A stretch of DNA of 64,000 nt, taken from Phytophthora sp. 'mugwort'. Taxonomy: Eukaryota > Oomycota > Peronosporomycetes > Peronosporales > Peronosporaceae. Position numbers and translations under genes: made by a program. Every line of letters starts with the position of its first letter. The stretch's first letter is position 1. This document shows, piece after piece, positions 1-10,259 of the stretch. Under the pieces are notes generated by a model. That model was given only the letters and a program-made list of their open reading frames with translations. It did no database searches and was not told where the DNA came from. The stretch is taken from assembly GCA_033558025.1 (NCBI GenBank), contig JAUCEF010000012.1, positions 2,728,001 to 2,792,000 of the forward strand, read 5' to 3'.

Positions 1-77
1 ATACAATGCTACCATCATCAAACACAGCATCATATTTTTTCCTTTCGTTGAGAAACTTTAAACTTGAAGGCAGCCAT
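1..77 (-). pseudogene. N-terminal fragment of small basic Polinton protein
   Basis: This is the first 25 or so codons of the gene seen complete at 25024-25287, cut by the window edge. It lacks two C residues near position 41 relative to copy 2, which shifts the frame, so this copy is probably broken. Function is not recognised. Confidence 0.6.
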
Positions 78-90
78 TGTCTATACTCAC

Positions 91-2085
91 TCAGCGATTT
101 TTCAACTCATCGATTTGCTTTTGCTGGTCATCTACTCTATCAATCAATGCCTGAATCATTCTCACGTTATAAGTAGCTAATTTTGAATAATCTACATGAA
201 GCTTTACCCCCTTAGGCTCTAACCATGGATCAGAACTTTGCTCAAGTTCTGTATCATTATCAGGGATACGAGCGACTAAATCTAAGAATCCTTGATCTAA
301 AACATCCTGAGCGATCAGACCCAATTCTTTTGGCTTATCAGGATGTTGCTTCCATTTATATGATTTCACTTTCAAGGTCTTGTAAAGACATTCAACACGG
401 CCAATAGGCACATCAACAATATCTTGCTTTAAACGACGATCTGATTGCATAACCATCGCTTCGCAACCAATATATCCGTTAAATATACCGCATACATTTG
501 TATATGTGATTGGTGTTCCTGTAGCAGTTTCTGTCACTCCGGAGTCACTTCTTAGTCGATACACTGTTAATCCTACATTACCTGCACTATTCCATGTATA
601 ACTTACAGTATTAGAGACATGGAGAGGGGCTGATGGGGTGACAGTAGATAATCCAAGACGTCCAGTGTTCGTTAGAGTCATACGAGTTGTCTGATTAGTA
701 CCAAATCTTAGGTCATTAGATGTATAATTTCCAATTCAAGTAGCATTCGTAGATGTTGCATTAGTGCCATTATTGACCTCGATTTGAAACTGAACAGGTG
801 AAATGTTCGATCCTTTAAATGCAAGCATCCTTGTATAGCTACTATCCAAATAATCCGTTCCAGATCCAGTAATAGAGAAATATTCATTTGCAGGTGTTGA
901 ATTAATGCCTAAGTCTGTTAAGCTTCCTACAGTTGTTATATTAGCTTGATTTCCATAAGCTAAAAAACCCTTTAGACTTCCAGAGCACGTAATATCACCA
1001 GATGTTGAAAAGGTTGCTGCTGATATATTTCGACTTGCATCGACGAAAGCAACACTATTGACTTGATACCCAGCGAATGCGTTCAACGTTCCGTTACAAG
1101 CAATATTACCGATATTTTGGATATGCCTTGAGCTTGTGATAACATCAGTCCCGCTGATTCTGATCGATCCGAAGTCGCCGGGTGTCTCGCTGACCTTTAT
1201 CGAACCATTCAGGTTTTGGGCATCAAGAGTGCGGATCGATGCGATATCCTTGTTGATATCAACTACGAGAGCTTTAGATGCTACAGCACCACCATAACTG
1301 ATGCCAACGAATGCCATATGATCAATTGAGATACGATCCCAACGATGAGTTCCAGAATTTGAGGTTAGGTATTTGCAAACCAGTTCCACCAGTATTCAGC
1401 GTGAGGTTGGTTAGGATTCCAACAGCCGTAATGCCCGCTTGAGATCCTAAAACAGCTCCAGTCAGCGTTGTTGCGGATATTGATGATAAATCAGTTAATG
1501 ATCTACCTGCACCCGAATACAAGGTTGCCGCCAATCGTGAGCCCTGATAGCGTCCCAAGTGAAGTAATATTGGTTTGAGCTCCTGTCGATAGCGTGCCAG
1601 ATAGTGTAGCTGCCGATACAGCGCCAGAGACATTCAATGCTGAGAGAGTGCCAAGTGAAGTAATACCAGGCTGCGCCGCGGTCTTTATGGATCCATAAAT
1701 ATTGGTCGCCGTCAGTGATGTAATAGATTTCGCCAGATCCTCCAAGAACGAGAGCCTTTGAGGTTGCGGCTGATCCGGGTGTAATTCCATCTAAGAATGA
1801 TGGTAGAGTCCCCACGGGAACACCTGCGACCGTCAGAGCGGTGCAACTGATAGTACCAAGCCCACTAATATCATTATTGGTTCCAGGAACAAGTGATACG
1901 CCTTGTGTAGCTATCCCGGGTGAAATCCCTGATAGGAACGTCAATCGATAATCATTCTTATCAAGATACAAAGTCTGAGCATACTCATATGACAGATAAC
2001 CAGACGAATCCAACTTTAGAAAGTAATCGGGATTATAGATGGTTGATGTGAAAATTGGCTGAGGATAATGAAAACCAGAACTCAT
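91..2085 (-). pseudogene. fibre-like protein with C-terminal S74 intramolecular chaperone
   Basis: Read on the minus strand from the ATG at 2085, this encodes a long fibre-like protein of about 660 codons. The middle is built from degenerate repeats of the type ITSLGTLSALNVSGAVSA, typical of trimeric beta-structured fibres. The C-terminus has the Peptidase_S74 signature, with SDRRLKQDI near 430 and ELGLIAQDVLDQG near 320. In phage tail spikes and algal-virus fibres this domain trimerises the fibre and then cleaves itself off. The reading frame is broken: a 5-nt deletion near 1727 relative to copy 2, two frameshifts shared with copy 2 (near 1515 and 1375), and a private TGG-to-TGA stop near 736. 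The likely role is host attachment; that is inferred from domain type. Confidence 0.8.
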
Positions 2086-2135
2086 AGTTGTTTTTTGTCT
2101 CAAGCTATATAGAACAAGCGATTAAATACACGATC

Positions 2136-2817
2136 ATGAGCGGAATTCCAAACTATGGGGCCTCCCTCCCGAAAAAGTTCAAATCGTCAAGCATGGGTGA
2201 TATACCAGCTCTTGACATTAAAAAGCTGTTCAGGATGGTTGTCCTTGGTCCATCGTTCAGTGGGAAGAACAATCTATGTATGTTCATTCTCAAGCATTCT
2301 CCTCACGTATTTGCACATCTAACGACCATAGCTCGTAATCCTCAGCAAGAATTGTATGAGTATCTCCGTGATAAGTTGGAAGATTTCATTACTTTCGCTG
2401 ACCCCGATACCCCACCGAAAGTTGATCAAGTCCGCCATACGCCAATGAGCTCCAACAAACCTGAACTTGTCATCATAGACGACTACAGTAATGATAAGCT
2501 ACTCCAGAATAATATCTTCTCACATTATTTACAACGGCCGACATTTCAAGATATCCACCATATTCCTTAGCCACAGCTACTTTGCTACTGATAAGATGAT
2601 TCGCTTGAATTCAGAGTACGTGGCGATCCTAAAAGCTAATTCGAAGCGTGATTTACAGATGGTGGTCAAGGACTTCAATATCAAGGGGGTAGATGATCGC
2701 TCGATCGTCTATTACTACAACAAAGCCACTGACCAAAAAGGACAGATGTTATTCATCGACTCGGTGAAGGGTCAAATCAGGTACAACTTTGATAGACCTA
2801 TTGCGATGGAAGAGTAA
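2136..2817 (+). pseudogene. Polinton packaging ATPase (A32-like), frameshifted
   Basis: This is an FtsK/HerA-superfamily genome-packaging ATPase of the A32 type. It has a P-loop at about residue 45 (GPSFSGKNN), a Walker B at about residue 112 (PELVIIDDYS), and the downstream segment ISTIFLSHSYF that often follows Walker B in this family. The P-loop has Asn where Ser/Thr is usual after the Lys. A single frameshift near 2524 divides the gene into two overlapping frames; the same break is in copy 2 at 27737. Upstream at 2104-2113 is a TATATAG box. With the capsid genes it forms the virion morphogenesis module. Confidence 0.85.
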
Positions 2818-2863
2818 TTCCATTTAATCAATCAGAAATATGCTTAGCATCATATAATTAACG

Positions 2864-3729
2864 ATGTCAAGTTTCATCAAAATCGACAGTACCAACGTCG
2901 TACAAGATGGATACAATTCCACTTGGAAATATCAATTCCCTGGATCGGCTGCTGACATCCATGAAGCTGTTTGTGCTGTTCAATCAATCAGCATGTACAA
3001 CTCGGAATATAACATAGATGCGATGCAATTTCAGAATACTTCATTCAAAATCGACGTGCCAACGGCGGCTACTACATCTACGATAAGTATTAATCTAAAG
3101 ATGGTATATATCGATACACAAATATCAACGCAAGCATCCAAGCTGCTTTGATCAGCGCTGGTGCATATCTGATCGATAGCGAAGGGAATAACTTTTTCTA
3201 TATCCAATTGATTCAAAACAGTGTCCATTACGCTGCTCAGATCGATTTCTCGCCTACTCCTACTTCCCTCCCATCAGGATATACAAGACCCGCTACTGGG
3301 CTTTATTCCGTTTCTGGTACTGGTTTGCCTACAATTACACGCGTGCCTCGTCTGATTATTGACAATGCTGAGTTTGGTAAGGTTCTTGGTCTTGTTTCAG
3401 GAACGTATCCCGCTGCATCGGCTACTGTTGCAAGCGCTCAGCTATCAAATATCATTCCTCAAGCTCATCCAACGAGCTCATACATCGTTCGTTGTGATCT
3501 TATAAAAAATGAGTACGTCGCCTCGGGTGATATTCTAAGTGCGTTTGATAGAGGTGATGCCCCAATTGGAAAGTTGATTAATTATAAACGAAGTCAATGT
3601 GCTTGGATGAACTGCCACAATGGCTCTCGCTCTACGATCACAATTAGCATTTACAATCAGGATGATAAGAAAGTAATCTTTCGTGATACATCAGTATCGA
3701 TCATGCTTCTAATTCGTCCAAAAAAATAA
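2864..3729 (+). pseudogene. minor capsid/penton-like protein, frameshifted
   Basis: About 288 codons in two frames. The N-terminal part (MSSFIKIDSTNVVQDGYNST) and the second-frame part with GAYLIDSEGNNFFYIQLIQNS resemble the single-jelly-roll penton proteins of Polintons and Polinton-like viruses. A one-base deletion in the A-run near 3102 shifts the frame; the open frame resumes and runs to the TAA at 3727. Copy 2 has the same lesion. The penton sits at capsid vertices and pairs with the double-jelly-roll major capsid protein at 4938-6656. Family assignment is from position in the module and pattern recall rather than a search. Confidence 0.72.
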
Positions 3730-3747
3730 GCTGATGATATATTTTTT

Positions 3748-4506
3748 TTAGAAAGTAAAACTTCCAGCTGCCATAGCCTTCTTTCTCATAGCTCGAATCT
3801 TAGCCATGTGATCCTTAGCCTCTTGACTACCCTTTGCAAATTTTTTGGCCTTGGCCTTGGCTACACCAACGCCGTATCGTCTCTTTACTTCTCCACGGAT
3901 AGACTTGATTAGGTTTTCATGCTCAGGCTTAGTCGCCTTGAATAGTAGGTACTTCTCTCCTGCATCAACTGCACCAGTTAGAACCCCCTTTCGTTTAGCG
4001 TAAGATAGAGCTCGCTTAGCTCCCTTCTTCACATCAGTCATAGTTAGTTTTCCTCCTTCCTTATCAGAGTCGCTGTCATAGACACCAATACCCGTCATGG
4101 AACGAATGGCTGCTCTTGCGGGGATAGCCGCCGGTGGCTGACCTGCATATGTTGCAAGAGCGGGAACTGCAAAATCAGCTGCTCTACTAAGTAATCCTGA
4201 GTCTTTGGCGAACTTAAAAGATGATTTGATAGCTCCCATACCTTAGACCAAATACTCGCTCCGTGCATGCCTCCACCATTCATATGCTTGAATGAATAGC
4301 CGATTTCCTTCTTTGTGATAGTCAGTCGCGTTCCTTTCCCCGCTTTAGCAGCCTTGACTGCCTTAGCGTAGCTCTCGGGATGTAGATGTAGTGTAGCTCC
4401 GCTTCCGCTTAGATCATCTTCGACAGCGTTAGTGTTCCTGTCTTGAACGCTCGTTTGAGTTTCGCTTCGGGGATAGCTGATGAAACTGATAACTCCTTGA
4501 AGTCAT
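3748..4506 (-). pseudogene. basic pVI-like minor virion protein, frameshifted
   Basis: Minus-strand gene of about 250 codons, better preserved in copy 2. It has an acidic/neutral leader, then MNGGGMHGASIWSKVW, an amphipathic helical stretch, and a very basic Lys/Arg/Ala-rich C-terminus (GVGVAKAKAKKFAKGSQEAK). MNGG-G fits the adenain-type cleavage consensus (M/I/L)XGG-X, followed by a Trp-rich amphipathic helix as in adenoviral membrane-lytic pVI proteins. This copy has lost one C near 4236, giving an apparent new start at 4239, and also carries a frameshift near 4430 and one at the start codon shared with copy 2. Its start lies 2 nt after the protease stop on the same strand, suggesting co-expression. 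Confidence 0.62.
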
Positions 4507-4508
4507 GG

Positions 4509-4889
4509 TTATATTATTTTCAGGTTTAGATCCTTCATCTTTGAAAATAATTGTGGTTTCTTGTGTTGCTTGGAGTAGAGCCAAAAGATACAAAATGGTC
4601 CGCAATAATCTCCATAAGTCCCTTGATATTGCTTGGAGTTGTATCTTCCAATTCCATACTTAGTAGGACCTGCTTCACCCATACTATCGAAATACTCACC
4701 GTTATGAACTGCCGTCCAATGGCCTATATTAATATTAGGTGGTCGTAGAAGAATGAGGTATGATCCTTTCTTCGAAATTGGTTTCGTTATTTCACTTGAT
4801 TCATAGATATCATCAAGATGAACCCCAATTATTTTCGATAGTTCGATTAATTCATGGTCGGATGTGATGGGCTTAATAAGATGGCTCAT
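4509..4889 (-). CDS. adenain-like cysteine protease (maturation protease)
   Basis: Intact ORF of about 126 codons from the ATG at 4889 (MSHLIK). An alternative ATG at 4925 would leave only 12 nt to the divergent capsid start, so 4889 is preferred. The C48/C5-type catalytic elements are visible: GHWTAV (His), an acidic residue in EYFDSMG, a Gln in the KQYQGTYGDY stretch, and DYCGPFC (nucleophile Cys). Proteases of this family cleave capsid and core precursors during virion maturation in adenoviruses and Polintons. The gene is divergent from the major capsid protein across about 48 bp and just upstream of the pVI-like gene, which contains a candidate cleavage site. Confidence 0.88.
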   Translation of the reverse strand: MSHLIKPITSDHELIELSKIIGVHLDDIYESSEITKPISKKGSYLILLRPPNINIGHWTAVHNGEYFDSMGEAGPTKYGIGRYNSKQYQGTYGDYCGPFCIFWLYSKQHKKPQLFSKMKDLNLKII

Positions 4890-4937
4890 AATATTTAATT
4901 TCCTGAAAAGTATATTAGAAACCATATAGATTCAACG

Positions 4938-6656
4938 ATGAGTGAAACTCAACTAACCGACCAATATTTGTACCAGAGTTCGCTCAAGAGCGATCCTGAG
5001 ATCAAGGTATCTTCCGGCAAGCGTGTCCCGTTTGTTATTGATCTGAATCAGGGTTCATACCAGAATGGTGTCATTACCATTGATGCAACTGCTCAGCTTA
5101 ATGGTTCTGAGGGATTCGCATGTCTTCGCGATGCTTACCTCATGCTCCCATACAAGGTATCGATGAAGAATGGTGGTACCGCTCAGACCGCTGCTGCCAA
5201 TCGTTTCTGTGCTACTCTAAAGTGCGGCAACTGGAATGTCATCGATAGCATGTCGCTTGAGCTCAATGGTAAGACCATTATCAGTATGGCTGACTACAAG
5301 CTGTTTTGGAAAAATATTCGTGCTCAGACAGGTTATAGTCCTCAGTACGTTGAAAAGCATGGTGCTGAGTCGTTCCTTTTCCCCGATTCCGCTCAGTCCG
5401 TTTCATACAGCTCTGCTACAAGCTCGACTACCGGTGATGGATACAGCAACACTACTGCATTCACGTCTTCTTTCGCTACCACTGGTCCCGCCGGTGGCGC
5501 CTCTATCCCCAATGATGGTCTCGTTAAGCGTCTTCTATCGAACCCTCCTACCGCTGGTGCTGATTTCTCTACTTCGTGGCCTTCGATAGGTGCGGCGGCT
5601 GCTTCTACTACCATTGCTAACCAAACTGCTCGCGGTGCTTTCGTTGCTAGCTCTAACGCTGCTGATGCGATCATGGGAACGTGGAACTACATGCTCAAGA
5701 TCAAGCTAACTGACCTCCATCCTATCTTCAAGGATCTTGACTTGATGGCCAATCCTCAAATTCGTCTTCGCTTCCGCGTCAATCAGGGTACTTCCGCTGT
5801 CGCTGTAAGCGCTGCTAAGGGTTTGTCTCTAACAAGTACTACTCTTGCAAGTGGTAATGTATGCCCTGTTATGCTTGCGGCTACCTCCACTGGTAATCCT
5901 ATGGCTGGTGTCATCGCTAATTCCGCTCCATTCAGTATTTCCTGGGGCGCTGTAGTCAATGCCCTTGAACCCAATATTAATGGAACTTACATGCCTTTCA
6001 CCACTTCTCGTCTGTATGTACCGTTCGTACATCTTGAGAACCCTCAGGCTATTATTTTCAAGCCTGTTAAGAAATTTCGATACAATGACTGCGATGCTCA
6101 GTGGTTCTATCAGCGTGCTGCTGTTGGTAAGCAAGCGACCCAGCATAATGCTGCATTCGATCTCCAACTGTCGGCGTCTGTTAAAAATGCCAAATACATT
6201 ATTCTTCTTCCTTTCGCTGAACAGACGGGTAGCTTTGCTTCCGCCGCTGTACAGCAATTTCAGAGTCCTTTCGATTCGGCTCCGTGGTCGCTTCACCCGG
6301 GATCGTCTATTCGCAACTTCAACGTTCGTATCGGATCTCATCAGACGTTCGATATCAGCCATGACTATGACTTCCACCACTTTCACAATGAACTGGCTAA
6401 GATTGGATCGATAAATGGTGATTTGACTCCTGAGCTGGTGAATGGTCTTCTTGACTATCAGACGTGGTCGCTAACTAACCGCGTTCTCATTGCTGATGTC
6501 AGTCGTCTGACTGAGCGTGATATTCCTCAGGCTATTCAGGTACAAGGCATAAACGCAGGATGCCAAGGAAAAAATATGCTCGTACTGGTTGTGAGTGAGC
6601 AAGAGCTATCTTACGATCGCCTAACGGGTGAGATTTTAGATTTTACCACAGCTTAG
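4938..6656 (+). CDS. major capsid protein, double jelly-roll type
   Basis: Uninterrupted 572-residue ORF, the length expected of a Polinton major capsid protein. It starts MSETQLTDQYLYQSSLKSDP and ends with an LVVSEQELSYDRLTGEILDF segment; the conserved C-terminal half includes FHHFHNELAKIGSINGD. It is 98-99% identical to the frameshifted copy at 30153-31872. Double jelly-roll proteins form pseudo-hexameric capsomers. The assignment rests on length, position between protease and TIR, and resemblance to oomycete Polinton capsid proteins. A CATATAGATT box lies 8-14 nt upstream of the start. It is the only large virion gene in the window without a frame break, so this copy may still be expressible. 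Confidence 0.85.
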   Translation: MSETQLTDQYLYQSSLKSDPEIKVSSGKRVPFVIDLNQGSYQNGVITIDATAQLNGSEGFACLRDAYLMLPYKVSMKNGGTAQTAAANRFCATLKCGNWNVIDSMSLELNGKTIISMADYKLFWKNIRAQTGYSPQYVEKHGAESFLFPDSAQSVSYSSATSSTTGDGYSNTTAFTSSFATTGPAGGASIPNDGLVKRLLSNPPTAGADFSTSWPSIGAAAASTTIANQTARGAFVASSNAADAIMGTWNYMLKIKLTDLHPIFKDLDLMANPQIRLRFRVNQGTSAVAVSAAKGLSLTSTTLASGNVCPVMLAATSTGNPMAGVIANSAPFSISWGAVVNALEPNINGTYMPFTTSRLYVPFVHLENPQAIIFKPVKKFRYNDCDAQWFYQRAAVGKQATQHNAAFDLQLSASVKNAKYIILLPFAEQTGSFASAAVQQFQSPFDSAPWSLHPGSSIRNFNVRIGSHQTFDISHDYDFHHFHNELAKIGSINGDLTPELVNGLLDYQTWSLTNRVLIADVSRLTERDIPQAIQVQGINAGCQGKNMLVLVVSEQELSYDRLTGEILDFTTA

Positions 6657-6678
6657 ATTTTAAAAAAATATTTTTTTC

Positions 6679-6981
6679 TTAGCTTAACTCTTTCAGTAGC
6701 TTAGGACACTTTTCAATAACGAATTGGTTCTTGCGAAGGTAATCGATATATCCTGGATTCATTCGACTGATCTGCTTGAGGGTCTTACCTCGATACTTAC
6801 CCCAAGTCATCATGTAAGAGTTATCATCAGTCAGAAACTTGCTGTGGAGGAATATCTTGATTTCATCACTAGTAATTTGATTGGGTTGATTGAAAACCCA
6901 ACGACAATAGCCGGGATCACTATCATAGACCTCTTCAATGGTCTTACCTTTGTATTTTCCGAAAGTTAGTTCATTCGACAT
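6679..6981 (-). CDS. small protein with duplicated ExoX-C-like module
   Basis: Intact 100-residue ORF from the ATG at 6981. It contains two related modules, LTFGKYKGKTIEEVYDSDPG and MTWGKYRGKTLKQISRMNPG. The (F/W)GK(Y)(K/R)GK pattern followed by a Tyr/Trp-rich helix is that of the small domain found at the C-terminus of exonuclease X-like proteins and free-standing in many large DNA viruses. No catalytic residues are evident, so it is probably a nucleic-acid-binding accessory protein (inference). A GTATATAGATAC box sits 15-30 nt upstream on the minus strand. Copy 2 carries a one-base deletion in this gene. Confidence 0.68.
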   Translation of the reverse strand: MSNELTFGKYKGKTIEEVYDSDPGYCRWVFNQPNQITSDEIKIFLHSKFLTDDNSYMMTWGKYRGKTLKQISRMNPGYIDYLRKNQFVIEKCPKLLKELS

Positions 6982-7079
6982 GTTATCAGTGGGGTGTATC
7001 TATATACATACCCCCTTTTAAATTTTTGGGACTTTTTTTAATTAATTCAGAAATTACCGACAGAGCGATCTTAGTGCTT

Positions 7080-7251
7080 GAGCGGATCTGAAACCACCCT
7101 AAGATCCAAAAGGCGTTGCATTCGCTCTCAGGTGGTCGAGAGGTTGCGTCGTCAAAATAGCAGCTGGTCCGAAAGAAGGTTCCAGGAATGTTCTTGGTGG
7201 TAAATTACGGAAAGTAAAAAAAACTGCCGGCGTAATGTTCCAAGTATTACT
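7080..7251. repeat. right terminal inverted repeat of Polinton copy 1
   Basis: About 172 bp, nearly identical to 32295-32464 and the reverse complement of 14282-14452. The element ends with CCAAGTATTACT, so the outward-read terminus begins AG, as is usual for Polintons. The next bases, ACTGTT, belong to the esterase flank or an extended terminus. Confidence 0.9.
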
Positions 7252-8648
7252 ACTGTTATAGAACACAAACGCAACCTCAGTGAAGTGCGTCGCGCCGATG
7301 TATTCGTTGTTGCCCGCCGTTAGGACGTTGAACACGTAGCTGTAGCTCGGGTGGTCATTAGCAGCCCAAATCTCCGACACGTAGCGACGCGGGGCATGCA
7401 TGACCACATCACCGCCATATGCGGCAGCGCGCTTGTACATCTTGCCATAACCCGAGTCCACCGCGGGGCGGCCGTGTAGAGTACCGGGGATGCCGATAGC
7501 GGGGATGTCCGGGTACACTTCCGCGAGGATCGCTGCCGTCTCTTTTGTCTCGCCCATACTGTCGACCAGAAACGACATGAACTCGTCCGTGTTGTTCACT
7601 GTAGCACCACGAGCACCGAAGGCCGAACCTTCGTCGTTGTTCACACCGTGCAGAATGGGGACATGCACGAATTTGCCCTCGGTTAGCAGTGCTGGACCCA
7701 CGTCTGTGAGGAAGTCGCCGTCAACAATCGGACGATACGAAGCCGAAGTTGCAACGGAGCTGTTGAAGATTGCCGAGAGCGTCTCCACTGGAACTTGACG
7801 CAGACAGTGCAGCGTGTCTGGTGCAGAGCTGCAGTTGGCCGCTGCCGTAATGTTGTTGTAGTACACATCCCACTGCGTCGTGTTCAGGTATGTCGATGGC
7901 ACCTTGGCAGGGGCACCTAACTGCATAATTGCTGAACGGTACAAACCGTCATCGCGGCCGTCGTACGCGAGAAGCTGGTAGCCAACGCTCATGGCACCGG
8001 CACTCTCGCCCCAGATCGTGACTTTGTTCGGATCACCGCCAAAAGCAGCAATATTCTCCTGAACCCAGTGCAGCGCCAGGTGCTGGTCCTTCAGACCAAG
8101 GTTCGCGAAGTCACCCTCTTTGACAGCGCTTCCCCACAAGAAGCCGAACGCCTGCAAACGGTAGTTAATGCTCACACCCATGAACGGCATACCAGCATCA
8201 GTCGCCTCCTTGATCATGTACGACTGGTTGTAACGAGGATCCCTCGACCCGCCCTGGGTGAAGCCGCCACCGTGATCCACACGGCTACTGGAAGCTCGGC
8301 CCCGTCGGAGATACTGTTGGGGCGCACTACGCTGATGGTTAAGCAATCCTCCGAGACCACGTTCCCCAGCACCCATTGGTCGCTGCCGTAACCATAACAC
8401 TCCGGAGAGTACTCCGTTGCGTTCTTCGCCTCCGTCCACGTCGTATTTAAAGGCTCGGGGTTACGGAAGCGAAGATCTCCGACGGGTGGCTGCGCGTAGG
8501 GCATTCCAAGGAAGAGGTCCTGGTCGTAGTATTCCAGGTAGACGCCGTAGTAGGATCCATTCTTGACGGCGACCGTGGGTGGGTCAGTGGCAGTGGCCAA
8601 CGACACCACAAACACCGCGATGGCAAGGATTCTTGCGACCGGTCTCAT
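7252..8648 (-). pseudogene. secreted carboxylesterase (type-B), 5' part, truncated by Polinton
   Basis: From the ATG at 8648 the protein begins with a signal peptide (MRPVARILAIAVFVVSLATA) and continues through the carboxylesterase/cholinesterase fold. Visible are the oxyanion-hole segment HGGGFTQGG, the nucleophile elbow WGESAGAMS, the acid site NNDEGSAFG and the catalytic His in GATHFTEVAFVF. A one-base deletion near 8272, just before the HGGG segment, splits the frame. The reading frame runs into the Polinton TIR at 7251 and continues to a stop at 7099, giving a spurious tail encoded by transposon sequence. All three catalytic residues precede the break; only the C-terminal helices are lost. 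A candidate 3' fragment of an esterase lies at 14281 downwards. Confidence 0.85.
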
Positions 8649-10259
8649 TTACGAGCGGAGCAGACCGCCGAGGAAACTGTTGTAGGCACTTAGCTCCAAA
8701 TTGGTTAATGTTTTCCTAAAATTGACTTACGTTAACGTCGACATAGTCGCGGAGCGATATAAAGGGCTTGGAAGCGAGAGAGCGCTAAAAAGGGCTCTAA
8801 CAGTGCAGCGTCACTCGACTTTGGATCGCTCGACTTGCCGTAGAAATCCATCAATCGCTTGGGCGGCTGATGACTGGGCTCGCTCTACTGCAACCACGCA
8901 GGTTGAAGCGCAGCCAAAGGTAGTGCAATGTGCACTGTCAAAAATGCCCGGATCTCACTATGAAATTTGGCTAGTTGCATGTTTTTTTAGTCGGGGCCTG
9001 GAACTGGCCAAAGTGTCCGATTCTCTAACGAGTGGGCTGCAGAGAACTGGACCGCTGCTTAGGGAATGATCGCAGTGCATCTCTTGACTTGTGTACGGTA
9101 CGCGTGGTGCTTCGGCGAGAGGCGTCATTTACGGCAGCAATGAAATAACCCACCGCATAACGCCGCTATGATGCGCCTCGCACGAGTTTTATATATATAA
9201 CTAGCAGTTGTGCATGTAGCTGGGCGGCCATCATGAGCGCGGGACTTAATGCCACTTGAGCACGGATCCCCTGGGCACCGGAACTTGAACTTCGAATCAA
9301 ATCTGATGTCGCGAGCGCAGCGTCTTTGTGTATCTGAATGACTAATGAAAGCCTTTCATTCTGATGAGTTCGTTGCCTGCGTTAGAGTACAGTAACTGTG
9401 TGCGTTAGTCGCTTAGTGTACGTTAGTGTTGGTTAATATTGCTGCTGTCCCACCAAATTACCCGTTGTAGTAACCAAGATGCCGTACAAAAAGCAACGGG
9501 ATTTGAATGCTTCAGCGCGTCATGACCGAGGTACACGATTTAATAGCGCGTCGGAGACCGCTGGGGACGGACTGCACTAGCAAATCTGACTCCGTTCAAG
9601 CAGTGGCGCTGATGCTGCGCTGACGAAAGTGATGCACCCTCCTGTGCAGCGGCCAACACAAACGAAGGAGAACTCGGGTCGAGAGCATATGGCCTGATGC
9701 GTGGTTGCCGTTTGCCATGGGATCTGCGCATACAAACTCCAAGTCCAAGACGTTTACGCCTAGGGGAGACGGCCCCGCCGTATCTCGCTAGTCGGCTCAT
9801 CCACGTTATCAGCGTTCAAATTGAAGTGGTCTGGCTCCCTCCCATCATCTCTGATAATACAGCTTGAAGTACGACTTATAAATGTAGTGCAGGCCGATCT
9901 ACCTGCGCGTCAAGGAGAAACAAATCAAGTCCGTGTTCCGCGGGCCTCATCATTGATGACGGCCTCCGATCCTAGCGGGCATAACGCACGCTGCAGCTAC
10001 TGTACAGTACATGGACGCATGAACTGATACCCATACTATGCGCGCTTATATTGTACTGTACCTTTGACAGCATAACTGCTGCACTTCATGGGCCGGGTCA
10101 ACGTATTATGCTTGCACTTCAACTTCATAATTTCAAGTTTATATTAGAAACAATACAGCAACTTTGAAAGTATTTAGTGTTTGTTGTCCCGATCGCATTC
10201 CCATTCATTCGCAAACGTGCCTCCGACTACAAACATCAACCCACTCGGAGCATCAGATC
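8649..10259. other. intergenic region, no gene recognised
   Basis: About 1.6 kb between the esterase start and the glucosidase. Only short ORFs (86 codons or fewer apart from one 122-codon ORF without recognisable features) occur. It should contain the divergent promoters of the two flanking hydrolase genes. I see no RNA gene or clear repeat. Confidence 0.5.

Larger units (their letters stand above)
1..7251 (+). mobile_element. Polinton/Maverick copy 1, right part only
   Basis: This is the right-hand 7.25 kb of a Polinton, cut off by the window start. It matches 25210-32464 almost base for base, with about 1% substitutions and a handful of small indels by eye. It holds the same virion gene module in the same order and ends in the same terminal inverted repeat at 7251. 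The right flank is a host carboxylesterase gene, whereas copy 2 is flanked by a DDE transposon, so the homology stops exactly at the TIR end. The polymerase and integrase of this copy, if present, lie outside the window. Confidence 0.93.

Noticed and set aside
2500..2540. Programmed ribosomal frameshift in the packaging ATPase
   Set aside because: No slippery heptamer or obvious stem follows, and other shared indels fall at homopolymer runs; shared decay is simpler.
5829..6386. 185-codon minus-strand ORF inside the major capsid gene
   Set aside because: It is antisense to an intact, conserved coding frame and shows no domain; treated as a shadow.
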